Assembly (NCBI GenBank): GCA_012839015.1
Contig: DUOF01000004.1
Location: forward strand, 1-5,883
Length of the DNA: 5,883 nt
DNA from: a bacterium
GTDB taxonomy: Bacteria; Bacillota_I; Bacilli_A; RFN20; DUOF01
Direction: 5' to 3'
Below are positions 1-5,873 of the stretch, piece by piece. The stretch's first letter is position 1, and every line of letters begins with the position of its first letter. The translations under genes were made by a program, and so were the position numbers. The notes under the pieces were generated by a model. It ran no database searches. It had not been told where the DNA came from and worked only from the letters and a program-made list of their open reading frames with translations.

Positions 1-298
1 CAAGTCGGGCAGCTATAGTTAAATGCTCAGTAAGTAATTGTTCGAGTATAGTGGTTAATTCTTCACCATAAAAAGGAACAAGTGCCCTTTTAACATCCTC
101 CGCATTTCTTAGTAATCTATTTATAGTGGGTTCCCTATCAGGTAGATCAAACACTAAACTCTCGATAGTTAATCTAGTCCAGGTAACGTGTTCAACCCAT
201 AACTTCCTTATAAGACTACTAAATTTTAATATCTTTTTATTGATATATTTTGGCCTACAATCAAATTTGTGACAAGCATCATGAATTTTAAAACTCAT
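1..298 (-). CDS. Partial helical protein of the family often mislabelled 'acetylglutamate kinase' (5' part only)
   Basis: I translated 99 residues from the ATG at 298-296; the gene runs off the left edge, so the C-terminal part is missing. The start is well supported: GGAGGTG at 310-304 lies 5 bases before the ATG. Visible motifs are LWVEHVTWTR (about residues 33-42), RLLRN (61-65), PFYGEE (75-80) and TEHLTIAA (90-97). From memory, these match a small all-helical Firmicute family with a 'LWEQHVxWTR ... RLLRNP ... FYG ... EHLxIAA' pattern, which databases often call acetylglutamate kinase without biochemical support. No kinase motif is visible. Unusually, about 25 residues precede the conserved part and contain H6, C9, H10 and C14, which could bind metal. 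Function is unknown. The gene lies downstream of the DUF2935 gene on the same strand, beyond a terminator, and I see no good promoter of its own. It may be expressed by read-through. Confidence 0.72.
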   Translation of the reverse strand, partial: MSFKIHDACHKFDCRPKYINKKILKFSSLIRKLWVEHVTWTRLTIESLVFDLPDREPTINRLLRNAEDVKRALVPFYGEELTTILEQLLTEHLTIAARL

Positions 299-334
299 AT
301 TATCACCTCCTATAGTAAGGTATTGCTTTAACAA

Positions 335-365
335 TAAAAAACCCTTCTTTACTAGAAAAAGGGTT
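335..365 (-). terminator. Rho-independent terminator after the DUF2935 gene
   Basis: Read on the minus strand, AACCCTTTTT (365-356) pairs with AAAGAAGGGTT (350-340) around a 6-base loop. There is one mismatch (C347 against A358). TTTTTATT follows at 340-333. The U-tract is only on the minus-strand side, so the terminator serves the leftward DUF2935 transcript. It sits about 45 bases after that stop codon and about 40 bases before the next leftward gene. Confidence 0.8.
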
Positions 366-410
366 AATCTGTCTATGAAAATGGTTGATTTGGTTAATAA
401 TCAAAGCCTA

Positions 411-1340
411 TTAAAGGACTTGTTTATATTTTTCTAACAACCTTAAATAATGATTTGCTTCTCTTAAGACATGGTCTGCTAGAAGGGGCAGTGCTATTGA
501 TTTAATCTTGCACTGGGTTAATCCCTGTGCTGCTTGGGCCTTGAAGTCTCTTATTTTAATTGTTTCCTCTAAAGAGTCATCGGTAACCTTATGTAGTGGC
601 ATGGTTTTATCAAGTGCCGAAACAGCTTCCAAGGTTAATTTGTCAAACCCATTACCAAAATCATTTGCTATATTAATTAGATTATCTTCACTAGGGTCTA
701 ATAATCCCCTAATGAATTTAGAGTGTTCCGCCATGATTTGATTCCAGAATATTTCCTGTTCTAATATTTCAGATTGTAGGTCGGCCATATCCCTAGTTTG
801 TAATCTTTGTATAAGGTTGAAATATAACTTCGCCTCCCTCATTATGTGTTCAACTAGAAGTGGGTAATTAGATGCGAACAGTTTACATGTAACTAGATTT
901 TCTAATATTAGGGATTTAAAACTTACTAAGCCTTCTACTTCCTTTAATATTTTTTGGTTTAGTCTAAATACACTTTGCTCTAGTTCCTGACTTAGTTCCC
1001 GCTTAGGGTAGCCTCCTATTAGGTTTATTTCAGATTGGGTAATATCTGTAGGGATTTTTATCCCGGTTAGTTTTGAAGACTGACTCTCGGCACTTAATGT
1101 ATACTGGGTATAAACCTCACCGGAACTTAAAACTTCTGGACTAACTACCCCATTTGACAAGGCTACTACCTCTCTTAGTAGTCCATCAAATGTGTTCCGG
1201 TAGTAATCTGCCTCCTTAATGTACCTTTCATCATGTGGTGTAAATCCTGTCTCCAGAAAAAAAGAGTGTTCCTTCATTATTCTAAGAAAGAACAGATGTA
1301 ATTCCAATGACTGGGTAATAAACATATTTTTGCTTATCAT
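411..1340 (-). CDS. DUF2935 family protein with two tandem helical repeats, probable metal binder
   Basis: A complete 309-residue protein. Its opening (SLELHLFFLRIMKEHSFFLE, residues 11-30) is typical of DUF2935 proteins in Bacillus and Clostridium; I recall a ferritin-like helical fold for this family. The sequence is an internal duplication. Unit 1 spans about residues 11-177 and unit 2 about 193-302. IMKEHSFFL (21-29) matches IMAEHSKFI (202-210), and LLVEHIMREAKLYFNLI (161-177) matches LLADHVLREANHYLRLL (286-302). E24/H25, E205/H206, H165-x3-E169 and H290-x3-E294 are therefore repeated acidic and His pairs suited to binding a metal; this is inferred, not shown. No signal peptide or membrane segment is visible, so it is probably cytoplasmic. 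The start at 1340 is supported by AGGAGG about 10 bases upstream; the later Met at residue 6 has no such site. It is transcribed divergently from nrtR and has its own terminator. Biological role is unknown. Confidence 0.88.
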   Translation of the reverse strand: MISKNMFITQSLELHLFFLRIMKEHSFFLETGFTPHDERYIKEADYYRNTFDGLLREVVALSNGVVSPEVLSSGEVYTQYTLSAESQSSKLTGIKIPTDITQSEINLIGGYPKRELSQELEQSVFRLNQKILKEVEGLVSFKSLILENLVTCKLFASNYPLLVEHIMREAKLYFNLIQRLQTRDMADLQSEILEQEIFWNQIMAEHSKFIRGLLDPSEDNLINIANDFGNGFDKLTLEAVSALDKTMPLHKVTDDSLEETIKIRDFKAQAAQGLTQCKIKSIALPLLADHVLREANHYLRLLEKYKQVL

Positions 1341-1452
1341 TCAAATACTTCCTCCTATTCATTGAAACATATGTCAGTCAGTGTTTTTTTTATAATTGAA
1401 AAATATAGTTAGGAGTATTACGGTCGATCACCTGGAACATAAATCCCTAGTG

Positions 1453-1482
1453 ATTATACTTTTATAGAAAAAGTGTTGTCAT
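1453..1482 (-). promoter_or_regulatory. Candidate promoter for the leftward DUF2935 gene
   Basis: On the minus strand, ATGACA (1482-1477, one mismatch to TTGACA) is followed after 18 bases by a perfect TATAAT (1458-1453). Transcription would begin near 1446, leaving a leader of about 105 bases before the ATG at 1340. The -35 lies on the same bases as the -35 of the nrtR promoter on the other strand, so polymerase could not occupy both at once. I found no better promoter closer to the gene. Confidence 0.6.
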
Positions 1483-1504
1483 TACAAAATGATTGTAATA
1501 TAAT
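1476..1504 (+). promoter_or_regulatory. Promoter of the nrtR-pncB operon
   Basis: TTGTCA (1476-1481) and a perfect TATAAT (1499-1504) are separated by exactly 17 bases, a strong vegetative (sigma-A type) promoter. The start should fall near 1511, giving a leader of about 29 bases that contains only the ribosome binding site. The spacer is filled by a palindrome that is a likely repressor operator. Confidence 0.85.
1481..1499. promoter_or_regulatory. Probable NrtR operator: 19-bp palindrome on the promoter spacer
   Basis: ATTACAA (1481-1487), AATGA, TTGTAAT (1493-1499) form a perfect 7-5-7 inverted repeat. It occupies the gap between the -35 and -10 of the nrtR promoter, where bound protein would block polymerase. 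NrtR regulators commonly control their own NAD operons through palindromes whose sequence varies between lineages, so this is the natural candidate. It also abuts the -35 of the divergent promoter. The identity of the bound protein is inferred. Confidence 0.62.
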
Positions 1505-1515
1505 GATAATATCAT
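1503..1515. promoter_or_regulatory. Second palindrome over the nrtR transcription start
   Basis: ATGATA-A-TATCAT is a perfect 13-base palindrome spanning the end of the -10 and the expected start of transcription. An overlapping ATCAT-A-ATGAT lies at 1511-1521. It differs in sequence from the 1481-1499 palindrome, so it may be a second site for another factor, or chance in AT-rich DNA. Confidence 0.3.
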
Positions 1516-1539
1516 AATGATACTAACAAGGAGGAAAAC

Positions 1540-2436
1540 ATGAGTAAAGAAGAACAAGAGTTCCTGAAAGGTTATAATAGTAATGAATTTGAAAAGCCTT
1601 CAGTGACTGTAGATATGCTGATATTTACAGTCAGGGACAAAGAGGTAGATAACTACCGTAAATTGCCCGAGAAGAAACTTAGCTTATTGCTAATAAAAAG
1701 AAAGGGACACCCGTATAAAGACAAATGGGCATTGCCTGGAGGATTTGTCGATATGGATGAGAGTCTAGAAGAAGCTGCCATAAGGGAGTTAAAGGAAGAA
1801 ACCAATCTAGATAACATTTACATGGAGCAACTTTACACCTGGGGTGATGTAGATAGAGATCCTAGAACTAGGGTTATCAGTGCCTCATATATGGCTCTAG
1901 TAGATAGTGCCACTCTTGATATCAAGGCTGGTGACGATGCATATGAAGCTAAATGGTTTGATGTTGAATGTAAGTTATATGAAACGACTAACAAAATAGA
2001 GGGTGCCACTGAAAAACTTATTAAAAAATACAATTTAGTCCTAACTCACAAAGATATAACTCTAAGCAGTAAAATAGAAGTCACTAGCATCATCAAAAAG
2101 GGACAAAACGCTACGATTACTTCAATAATCGAAAATAACGACATTGCCTTTGACCATGCAAAGATTATTAGATACGGTATTGACAGATTAAGAAACAAGA
2201 TTGAATACACTGATATCGCCTTTAACTTAATGAGTGATTACTTCACTCTTAGTGAACTGCAACAAGTCTACGAGATTATCTTGGATAAGGAATTATTAAG
2301 AGCTAACTTCAGAAGAAAAATCAAACCATTAGTTAAAGAAACTAATAAATATCAAAAAGAAAACAAGGGTCACCGACCATCTAAATTATATAAGTACAAT
2401 AAGGATTATTATAAGGGGGAAAATAATTATGAATAA
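1540..2436 (+). CDS. nrtR: NrtR: Nudix-related transcriptional regulator of NAD metabolism
   Basis: A 298-residue protein with two parts. The N-terminal Nudix domain (about residues 20-165) carries the Nudix box at 68-90: G68, E74, R82, E83, E86 and E87 are all in place, with Asn89 instead of the usual Gly. The C-terminal part (about 200-290) has the NrtR winged-helix signature: DHAKIIRYGIDRLRNKIEYT (205-224), FTLSELQQVYEIIL (235-248), NFRRKI (256-261) and GHRPSKLYKY (277-286). Known NrtR proteins repress NAD synthesis or salvage genes and release DNA on binding ADP-ribose or related compounds; some also hydrolyse ADP-ribose. The near-complete Nudix box means activity is possible here but not proven. 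The start is fixed by AAGGAGG (1528-1534). The stop overlaps pncB by 8 bp, so translation is probably coupled. A palindrome on its promoter suggests self-repression. Confidence 0.93.
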   Translation: MSKEEQEFLKGYNSNEFEKPSVTVDMLIFTVRDKEVDNYRKLPEKKLSLLLIKRKGHPYKDKWALPGGFVDMDESLEEAAIRELKEETNLDNIYMEQLYTWGDVDRDPRTRVISASYMALVDSATLDIKAGDDAYEAKWFDVECKLYETTNKIEGATEKLIKKYNLVLTHKDITLSSKIEVTSIIKKGQNATITSIIENNDIAFDHAKIIRYGIDRLRNKIEYTDIAFNLMSDYFTLSELQQVYEIILDKELLRANFRRKIKPLVKETNKYQKENKGHRPSKLYKYNKDYYKGENNYE

Positions 2437-3859
2437 TTTAGCATTACTAACTGACTTTTATGAACTGACTATGGCTTATAGTTACTTTAAGGAAGGAAAG
2501 GGCGATGTAATCGCTTACTTTGATGTGTTTTTCAGGAGAAATCCTGATAAAGGCGGTTTTGCAGTATTTTCAGGTTTAGAACAAATCATTGACTATATTA
2601 TCAATATAAAATTTACTAAGGAAGACATAGATTTCCTAAGAAATAAAAATATGTTTGATGAAGACTTCTTAGAGTATTTAGAGAACTTTAAGTTTAAGGG
2701 GGATGTATATGCCTTTAAAGAGGGAAGTGTTATCTTCCCACATGAACCAGTAATTACTGTAAGGGCAAATATTATAGAAGCTCAAATTATTGAAACAATG
2801 ACTCTGTTGCAGTTTAATCATCAATCACTAATCGCTACAAAAGCCAATAGAATTGTTACTAGTGCTAATGGTAGAGCTGTTATGGAGTTTGGTGCTAGAA
2901 GAGCACACGGTGTCAGTGCTTCTATTAATGGTGCAAGAGCGGCCTATATCGCCGGGTGTGTAGGCACCTCAAATACTATCTTAGGTAAGATGTATGATAT
3001 TAGTGTGCTTGGTACAATGGCTCACAGCTATGTACAAAGTTTTGACTCAGAATTAGAGGCATTTAAGGCCTACTGCCGCACCTTCCCAGATAATGCAACA
3101 CTACTAGTAGATTCTTATGACACCTTAAAATCAGGTGTACCTAATGCCATTAAGGCATTCAAAGAGATAGTGCTACCTTTAGGACACCGTCCTAAGGGAA
3201 TTAGAATCGATAGTGGAGACTTGTCTTATCTTGCTAAGGAAGCAAGAAGAATGCTAGATGAGGCGGGATTTGAGGATGTTAAAATTATTGCTTCTAATTC
3301 ACTAGATGAATACTTAATTAAGGAATTACTAAACGAACAAGGTGCTCCGATTGATATATTTGGAGTAGGTGAGAGACTTATTTGTGCTAGAAGCGAACCT
3401 GTATTCGGTGGAGTTTATAAACTAGTAGCCACCCAAAAAGGTGACAAGATGACTCCTAAAATTAAAATAAGTGATAATATTGCCAAGATGACTAATCCAG
3501 GATTTAAAAGAGTATATAGAATCTATAACGAGAAGAATGAAGCACAAGCTGATTTAGTCTGTCTTCATGATGAAGTATTGGAAGATGGACAAACTATTGA
3601 AATCTTTGATCCAAATCATACTTGGAAGAGAAAAACACTGGAAAACATTAGAGTAAAAGATATGCGTGATTTAGTAATAAAGGATGGAGTACAAATAGTA
3701 GCTACCCCTTCCTTAGAAGAAATGAGAAATCATTTAAAGAGTGAGTTAAAGACTATGGATGACTCTATAAAGAGATTCTCTAATCCACATGAATACTATG
3801 TAGACTTGTCTCAAAAATTATGGGATTTAAGAGAGAGATTAATTAAAGAAAATAAATAA
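2429..3859 (+). CDS. pncB: Nicotinate phosphoribosyltransferase (PncB), NAD salvage
   Basis: A full-length 476-residue enzyme joining nicotinic acid to PRPP, with ATP hydrolysis, to make nicotinate mononucleotide: the committing step of the Preiss-Handler route to NAD in the cytoplasm. Family landmarks are the opening LLTDFYELTMAYSY (6-19), the substrate-binding block ANRIVTSANGRAVMEFGARR (139-158), INGARAAYIAGCVGTSN (166-182), GTMAHSYVQSF (195-205), LLVDSYDTLKSG (225-236), GIRIDSGDLSYLA (257-269) and FGVGERL (311-317). His199 in the TMAHS motif corresponds to the histidine that is phosphorylated in characterised PncB proteins. All key regions look intact. The ATG overlaps the end of nrtR by 8 bp, with AAGGGGGA (2413-2420) upstream inside nrtR. 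It shares the nrtR promoter and is presumably repressed when NAD-derived ligand is low. A terminator follows 12 bases after the stop. Confidence 0.96.
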   Translation: MNNLALLTDFYELTMAYSYFKEGKGDVIAYFDVFFRRNPDKGGFAVFSGLEQIIDYIINIKFTKEDIDFLRNKNMFDEDFLEYLENFKFKGDVYAFKEGSVIFPHEPVITVRANIIEAQIIETMTLLQFNHQSLIATKANRIVTSANGRAVMEFGARRAHGVSASINGARAAYIAGCVGTSNTILGKMYDISVLGTMAHSYVQSFDSELEAFKAYCRTFPDNATLLVDSYDTLKSGVPNAIKAFKEIVLPLGHRPKGIRIDSGDLSYLAKEARRMLDEAGFEDVKIIASNSLDEYLIKELLNEQGAPIDIFGVGERLICARSEPVFGGVYKLVATQKGDKMTPKIKISDNIAKMTNPGFKRVYRIYNEKNEAQADLVCLHDEVLEDGQTIEIFDPNHTWKRKTLENIRVKDMRDLVIKDGVQIVATPSLEEMRNHLKSELKTMDDSIKRFSNPHEYYVDLSQKLWDLRERLIKENK

Positions 3860-3871
3860 TAATGAGGATAT

Positions 3872-3898
3872 AAAAAACAATCAGTGGGATTGTTTTTT
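3872..3898 (+). terminator. Terminator of the nrtR-pncB operon
   Basis: AAAAAACAATC (3872-3882) and GATTGTTTTTT (3888-3898) form an 11-bp perfect stem with a 5-base loop, and the 3' arm ends in a run of T. It starts 12 bases after the pncB stop. The A-run on the left arm means it could also stop leftward transcription. Confidence 0.88.
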
Positions 3899-3955
3899 GT
3901 TAGTAATTTTCTCACAATCCCGTAAAGCAATTGGGGCACTTATAGAGTCTGCGAG

Positions 3956-3961
3956 TATAAT
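3956..3961 (+). promoter_or_regulatory. Possible -10 box for the decayed gene
   Basis: A perfect TATAAT lies 42 bases before the Shine-Dalgarno site at 4003. The only upstream match to a -35 is TTGGGG (3931-3936) at a long 19-bp spacing, so the promoter is weak or degraded. Apart from this and the pncB terminator, I see nothing in 3899-4002. Confidence 0.25.
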
Positions 3962-4002
3962 GAATCCTTGATACTTCTAACTTGATAAGACAATATAAAA
4001 CT

Positions 4003-4007
4003 AGGTG
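4003..4007 (+). promoter_or_regulatory. Shine-Dalgarno site facing an ATC codon
   Basis: AGGTG sits 6 bases before ATC at 4014-4016, where a start codon would be expected. The frame opened by that ATC reads as convincing protein. This suggests an original ATG changed to ATC, or a rare ATC start. GTG at 4005 shares the frame but has no ribosome binding site of its own. Confidence 0.45.
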
Positions 4008-4013
4008 AAAACT

Positions 4014-4753
4014 ATCAAAAAAAGAGATATTACAATTGAATCTAAAACTAAAGCTTATAATGAGACTAATAACTTTAACTTAGAAAAAAATATGACTAGG
4101 CTAGATTTGTAGAAGCTAGTCTACCAACCCTATTATTCTTTGAAAAGCCATATGTTGAAGAGTTAAAACTTAATAGTGAATATGAGCGCTCTAGCCTGCG
4201 TTATTATAAAAAAGGTGTTGAAGAAGGCAAGTATTCTAAACTTAAAGATTTAGTTAGTAAAGAAACTATGGAAACAGAGTTTTCAATAACTAAAAAGGGT
4301 AAGGAGAAAACCTATAAAGAATTAAAGGTTAGTGATTACTTAGTTGAGTTCCTAAAGGATTATGACTTGTTAAAAAGGTATAACAAGAACCTAAGTAATT
4401 ACCGAAAAAATAGATACGAAGGTGTTCAACAATTCTTTATGCTTGAATATGGTGACAACTTCAAACACATGGATGAACTAGAAGCTGTGAGGTTCCTAGT
4501 AGGTAACACCAATAAGGCAATTAAACTAATTGAAAAAGACCCCAAAAACTTCCATAAGGCTAAATATTGGTTAGGCTTCTTAGAAGATAATCTTAAAATC
4601 AACAAGAGTCAAACTGAGTACAATATAGTAATAGAGGCTATAGATAATATACCTGAGTTTAATGAAGAGCAATTTGATCTAATGGAGAAGTATAGTCTAA
4701 AAGTAAGAGAAGAATTAGCTAAAACTAAAACGAATCAATCTAAAGATAGATAA
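4014..4753 (+). pseudogene. Frameshifted gene of unknown family; intact ORF remains only from 4268
   Basis: The longest intact ORF is METEFSIT... (161 residues, 4268-4753), but its ATG has only a poor ribosome site (AAAGAA) and its frame reads well back to 4100: FVEASLPTLLFFEKPYVEEL. Just upstream, another frame (4014-4109) encodes KKRDITIESKTKAY ... EKNMTRLDL and then stops at TAG 4110-4112. Adding one T to the T-run at 4106-4108 turns GAT TTG TAG into GAT TTT GTA GAA and joins the two as one protein of about 246 residues. The expected start, behind AGGTG, is ATC. I therefore call a gene with two lesions, though a sequencing error could explain the T. The product is charged, Lys/Glu-rich, without membrane segments or signal peptide, and probably helical at its C-terminus. 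I do not recognise the family. A fresh-looking terminator follows, so the 161-residue remnant could still be made. Confidence 0.6.
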
Positions 4754-4763
4754 ATGAATATGT

Positions 4764-4787
4764 AAAGGACCGGGAAGGTCCTTTTTT
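4764..4787 (+). terminator. Strong terminator after the decayed gene
   Basis: AAAGGACC (4764-4771) and GGTCCTTT (4777-4784) pair perfectly around GGGAA, with six T at 4782-4787. It starts 10 bases after the stop codon at 4751-4753, showing that the preceding frame was a real transcription unit, and it separates that unit from the membrane-protein operon. Confidence 0.9.
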
Positions 4788-4789
4788 AT

Positions 4790-4803
4790 ATAAGTACACT
4801 TAT
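4790..4803. repeat. 14-base palindrome, ATAAGT-AC-ACTTAT
   Basis: A perfect 6-2-6 inverted repeat just past the terminator and about 83 bases before the -35 of the next operon. It is too far upstream to block that promoter directly. Role unknown, possibly chance in AT-rich DNA. Confidence 0.25.
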
Positions 4804-4885
4804 CACTAGGGTTATTTTATGAAGTCTATAAACATATAAATACATATAAGATTACTAAAGTTATTAATTTAAAAACTTACATTTA

Positions 4886-4914
4886 TTGACATAAATTATG
4901 CAAGATAGTAATAT
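4886..4914 (+). promoter_or_regulatory. Promoter of the membrane protein / LOR operon
   Basis: A perfect TTGACA (4886-4891), a 17-base spacer and TAATAT (4909-4914, close to TATAAT). The start would be near 4921, almost at the ribosome site AGAGGT (4921-4926 region), so the leader is very short (about 12 bases). No palindrome overlaps it; expression may be constitutive. Confidence 0.8.
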
Positions 4915-4932
4915 TTACTTAGAGGTAAACAT

Positions 4933-5391
4933 ATGGTTGATAAAAATGAAAGTGTTAGTAGAGGTATACCACGAGGTGTAAAGAAGAAACCTAGACCTGC
5001 TTTAGTAAAAATTGCAGACTTCTTTATGGTACTTTCTGGTATCGGTTTAGGGTTTATATTATTTACTGCCCTTTCATTTTTAGCGCTACTCGCCTATTTC
5101 CTTATTTTATTTCTTATATTGTTTCTAACTTTCTTCTTGACCATATCTAAATTTAAGGATGCACGTGACAATATTGAAAGCTTTTATGAAATAATTGGCA
5201 AGTCGTACAGTTTATGGCCTTATATTATAGCAATCGGGGGCGCTTTAACTTTAGTTTCTCTACCAATCTACATTATCAAAAAAGACTACGTAGGTAGAAT
5301 CCCACGTATTGTAAGTGCCAGTGTTATTCTGGTGTTATATATTGCTATTACTATATTTAAATATGTAATAATGAAAGAGGTGTCAGTATGA
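4933..5391 (+). CDS. Small membrane protein with about four helices, family not recognised
   Basis: A 152-residue integral membrane protein. After a soluble, basic N-terminus (residues 1-28, with KKKPRP at 17-22) come very hydrophobic stretches at about 30-50 and 51-71, then a charged loop (73-93) and two further helices at about 95-115 and 126-147. The positive-inside rule puts the N-terminus in the cytoplasm. There is no cleavable signal peptide, catalytic motif or lipobox that I can see. The start is supported by AGAGGT 6-7 bases before the ATG and by a good promoter immediately upstream. Its TGA overlaps the ATG of the LURP-one-related gene (ATGA), and AGAGG inside its end serves that gene, so the two are translated together and may work together. 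I do not assign a function. Confidence 0.8.
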   Translation: MVDKNESVSRGIPRGVKKKPRPALVKIADFFMVLSGIGLGFILFTALSFLALLAYFLILFLILFLTFFLTISKFKDARDNIESFYEIIGKSYSLWPYIIAIGGALTLVSLPIYIIKKDYVGRIPRIVSASVILVLYIAITIFKYVIMKEVSV

Positions 5392-5873
5392 AATATTTTG
5401 TAGAGCAGAAGGTATTAACATTAGTAAGGGCAGTTTTTAAAGTTTACAATGAACAAGATGAAATCGTTTACAACGTAAAATCCAGTCTAACAATTCCACG
5501 TCGCCTAATGATTTTTGACAAGGATGAAAATGAAGTCTTAAGAATTAGGAAACGCTATTTCAGGGCTACTCCTAGATATGACGTTATGATCGGTAAGGAA
5601 AGACAAGTAAGGATAATTAAAAAGATTAGGATGTTTAAAAAGAAATTCATTCTAAGATCAAAAAACCCTGAATTAGATAAGATTATCATTGATGGTGATA
5701 TTATCGGGAAAGGGTTTGAGATAGCTAGAGATAATGAAGTATTTGCTACTGTAAATAAGAAATTCTTCTCAATCGGTGATAAGTATCTAGTAGATATTCA
5801 CGATGAACAATATGCTCTTATTTATCTTGGGATTGCAATCGCAATTGATGAGATGGTTCATAAAGGTAAATAG
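5388..5873 (+). CDS. LURP-one-related (LOR/YxjI-like, Tubby-fold) protein
   Basis: A 161-residue soluble protein, a usual length for bacterial LOR proteins. The pattern is mostly short beta strands: KVLTLVRAVFKVYNEQDEIV (8-27), KSSLTIPRRLMIFDKDENEV (31-50), a basic stretch (RIRKRYF, 52-58), then GDIIGKGFEIARDNEVFATV (103-122) and YLVDIHDE (133-140). It ends in a hydrophobic segment, QYALIYLGIAIAIDEMVH (141-158). In this fold a beta barrel surrounds a hydrophobic C-terminal helix, which matches that last segment, so I do not read it as a membrane anchor. The fold is shared with Tubby and phospholipid scramblase proteins, which act at membranes; the role in bacteria is not established. It is co-translated with the membrane protein gene before it through an ATGA overlap, with AGAGGTG upstream. 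No terminator is visible in the 10 bases that remain. Confidence 0.82.
   Translation: MKYFVEQKVLTLVRAVFKVYNEQDEIVYNVKSSLTIPRRLMIFDKDENEVLRIRKRYFRATPRYDVMIGKERQVRIIKKIRMFKKKFILRSKNPELDKIIIDGDIIGKGFEIARDNEVFATVNKKFFSIGDKYLVDIHDEQYALIYLGIAIAIDEMVHKGK

Noticed and set aside
508..741. Plus-strand ORF of 77 codons inside the DUF2935 gene
   Set aside because: It lies wholly antisense to a well-supported family gene and has no ribosome binding site or recognisable product.
1497..1523. Fur- or PerR-type box over the nrtR promoter
   Set aside because: GATAAT-like hexamers occur (1499-1510), but the second half of the Fur consensus does not match, and neither palindrome fits the 7-1-7 PerR spacing. 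An NrtR site fits the gene context better.
1833..2033. Minus-strand ORF of 66 codons inside nrtR
   Set aside because: Antisense shadow of the Nudix domain coding sequence; composition follows from the nrtR codons.
3903..3971. Short open frame reading ...SRKAIGALIESASIMNP, possible gene remnant
   Set aside because: Only 22 codons, no start signal, begins at the pncB terminator and matches nothing I recognise; could be chance.
3968..3999. TTGATA with TATAAA as a promoter for the decayed gene
   Set aside because: The spacing is 20 bp, too long for a normal promoter; a nearer TTGATA at 3982 is far too close.
4100..4115. Programmed -1 ribosomal frameshift joining the two halves of the decayed gene
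   Set aside because: No X-XXY-YYZ slippery heptamer or following strong stem is visible; a lost T in a T-run is simpler.
5808..5861. Membrane anchor at the C-terminus of the LOR protein
   Set aside because: The hydrophobic stretch matches the buried C-terminal helix of the LOR/Tubby fold and is short and ends in charged residues.
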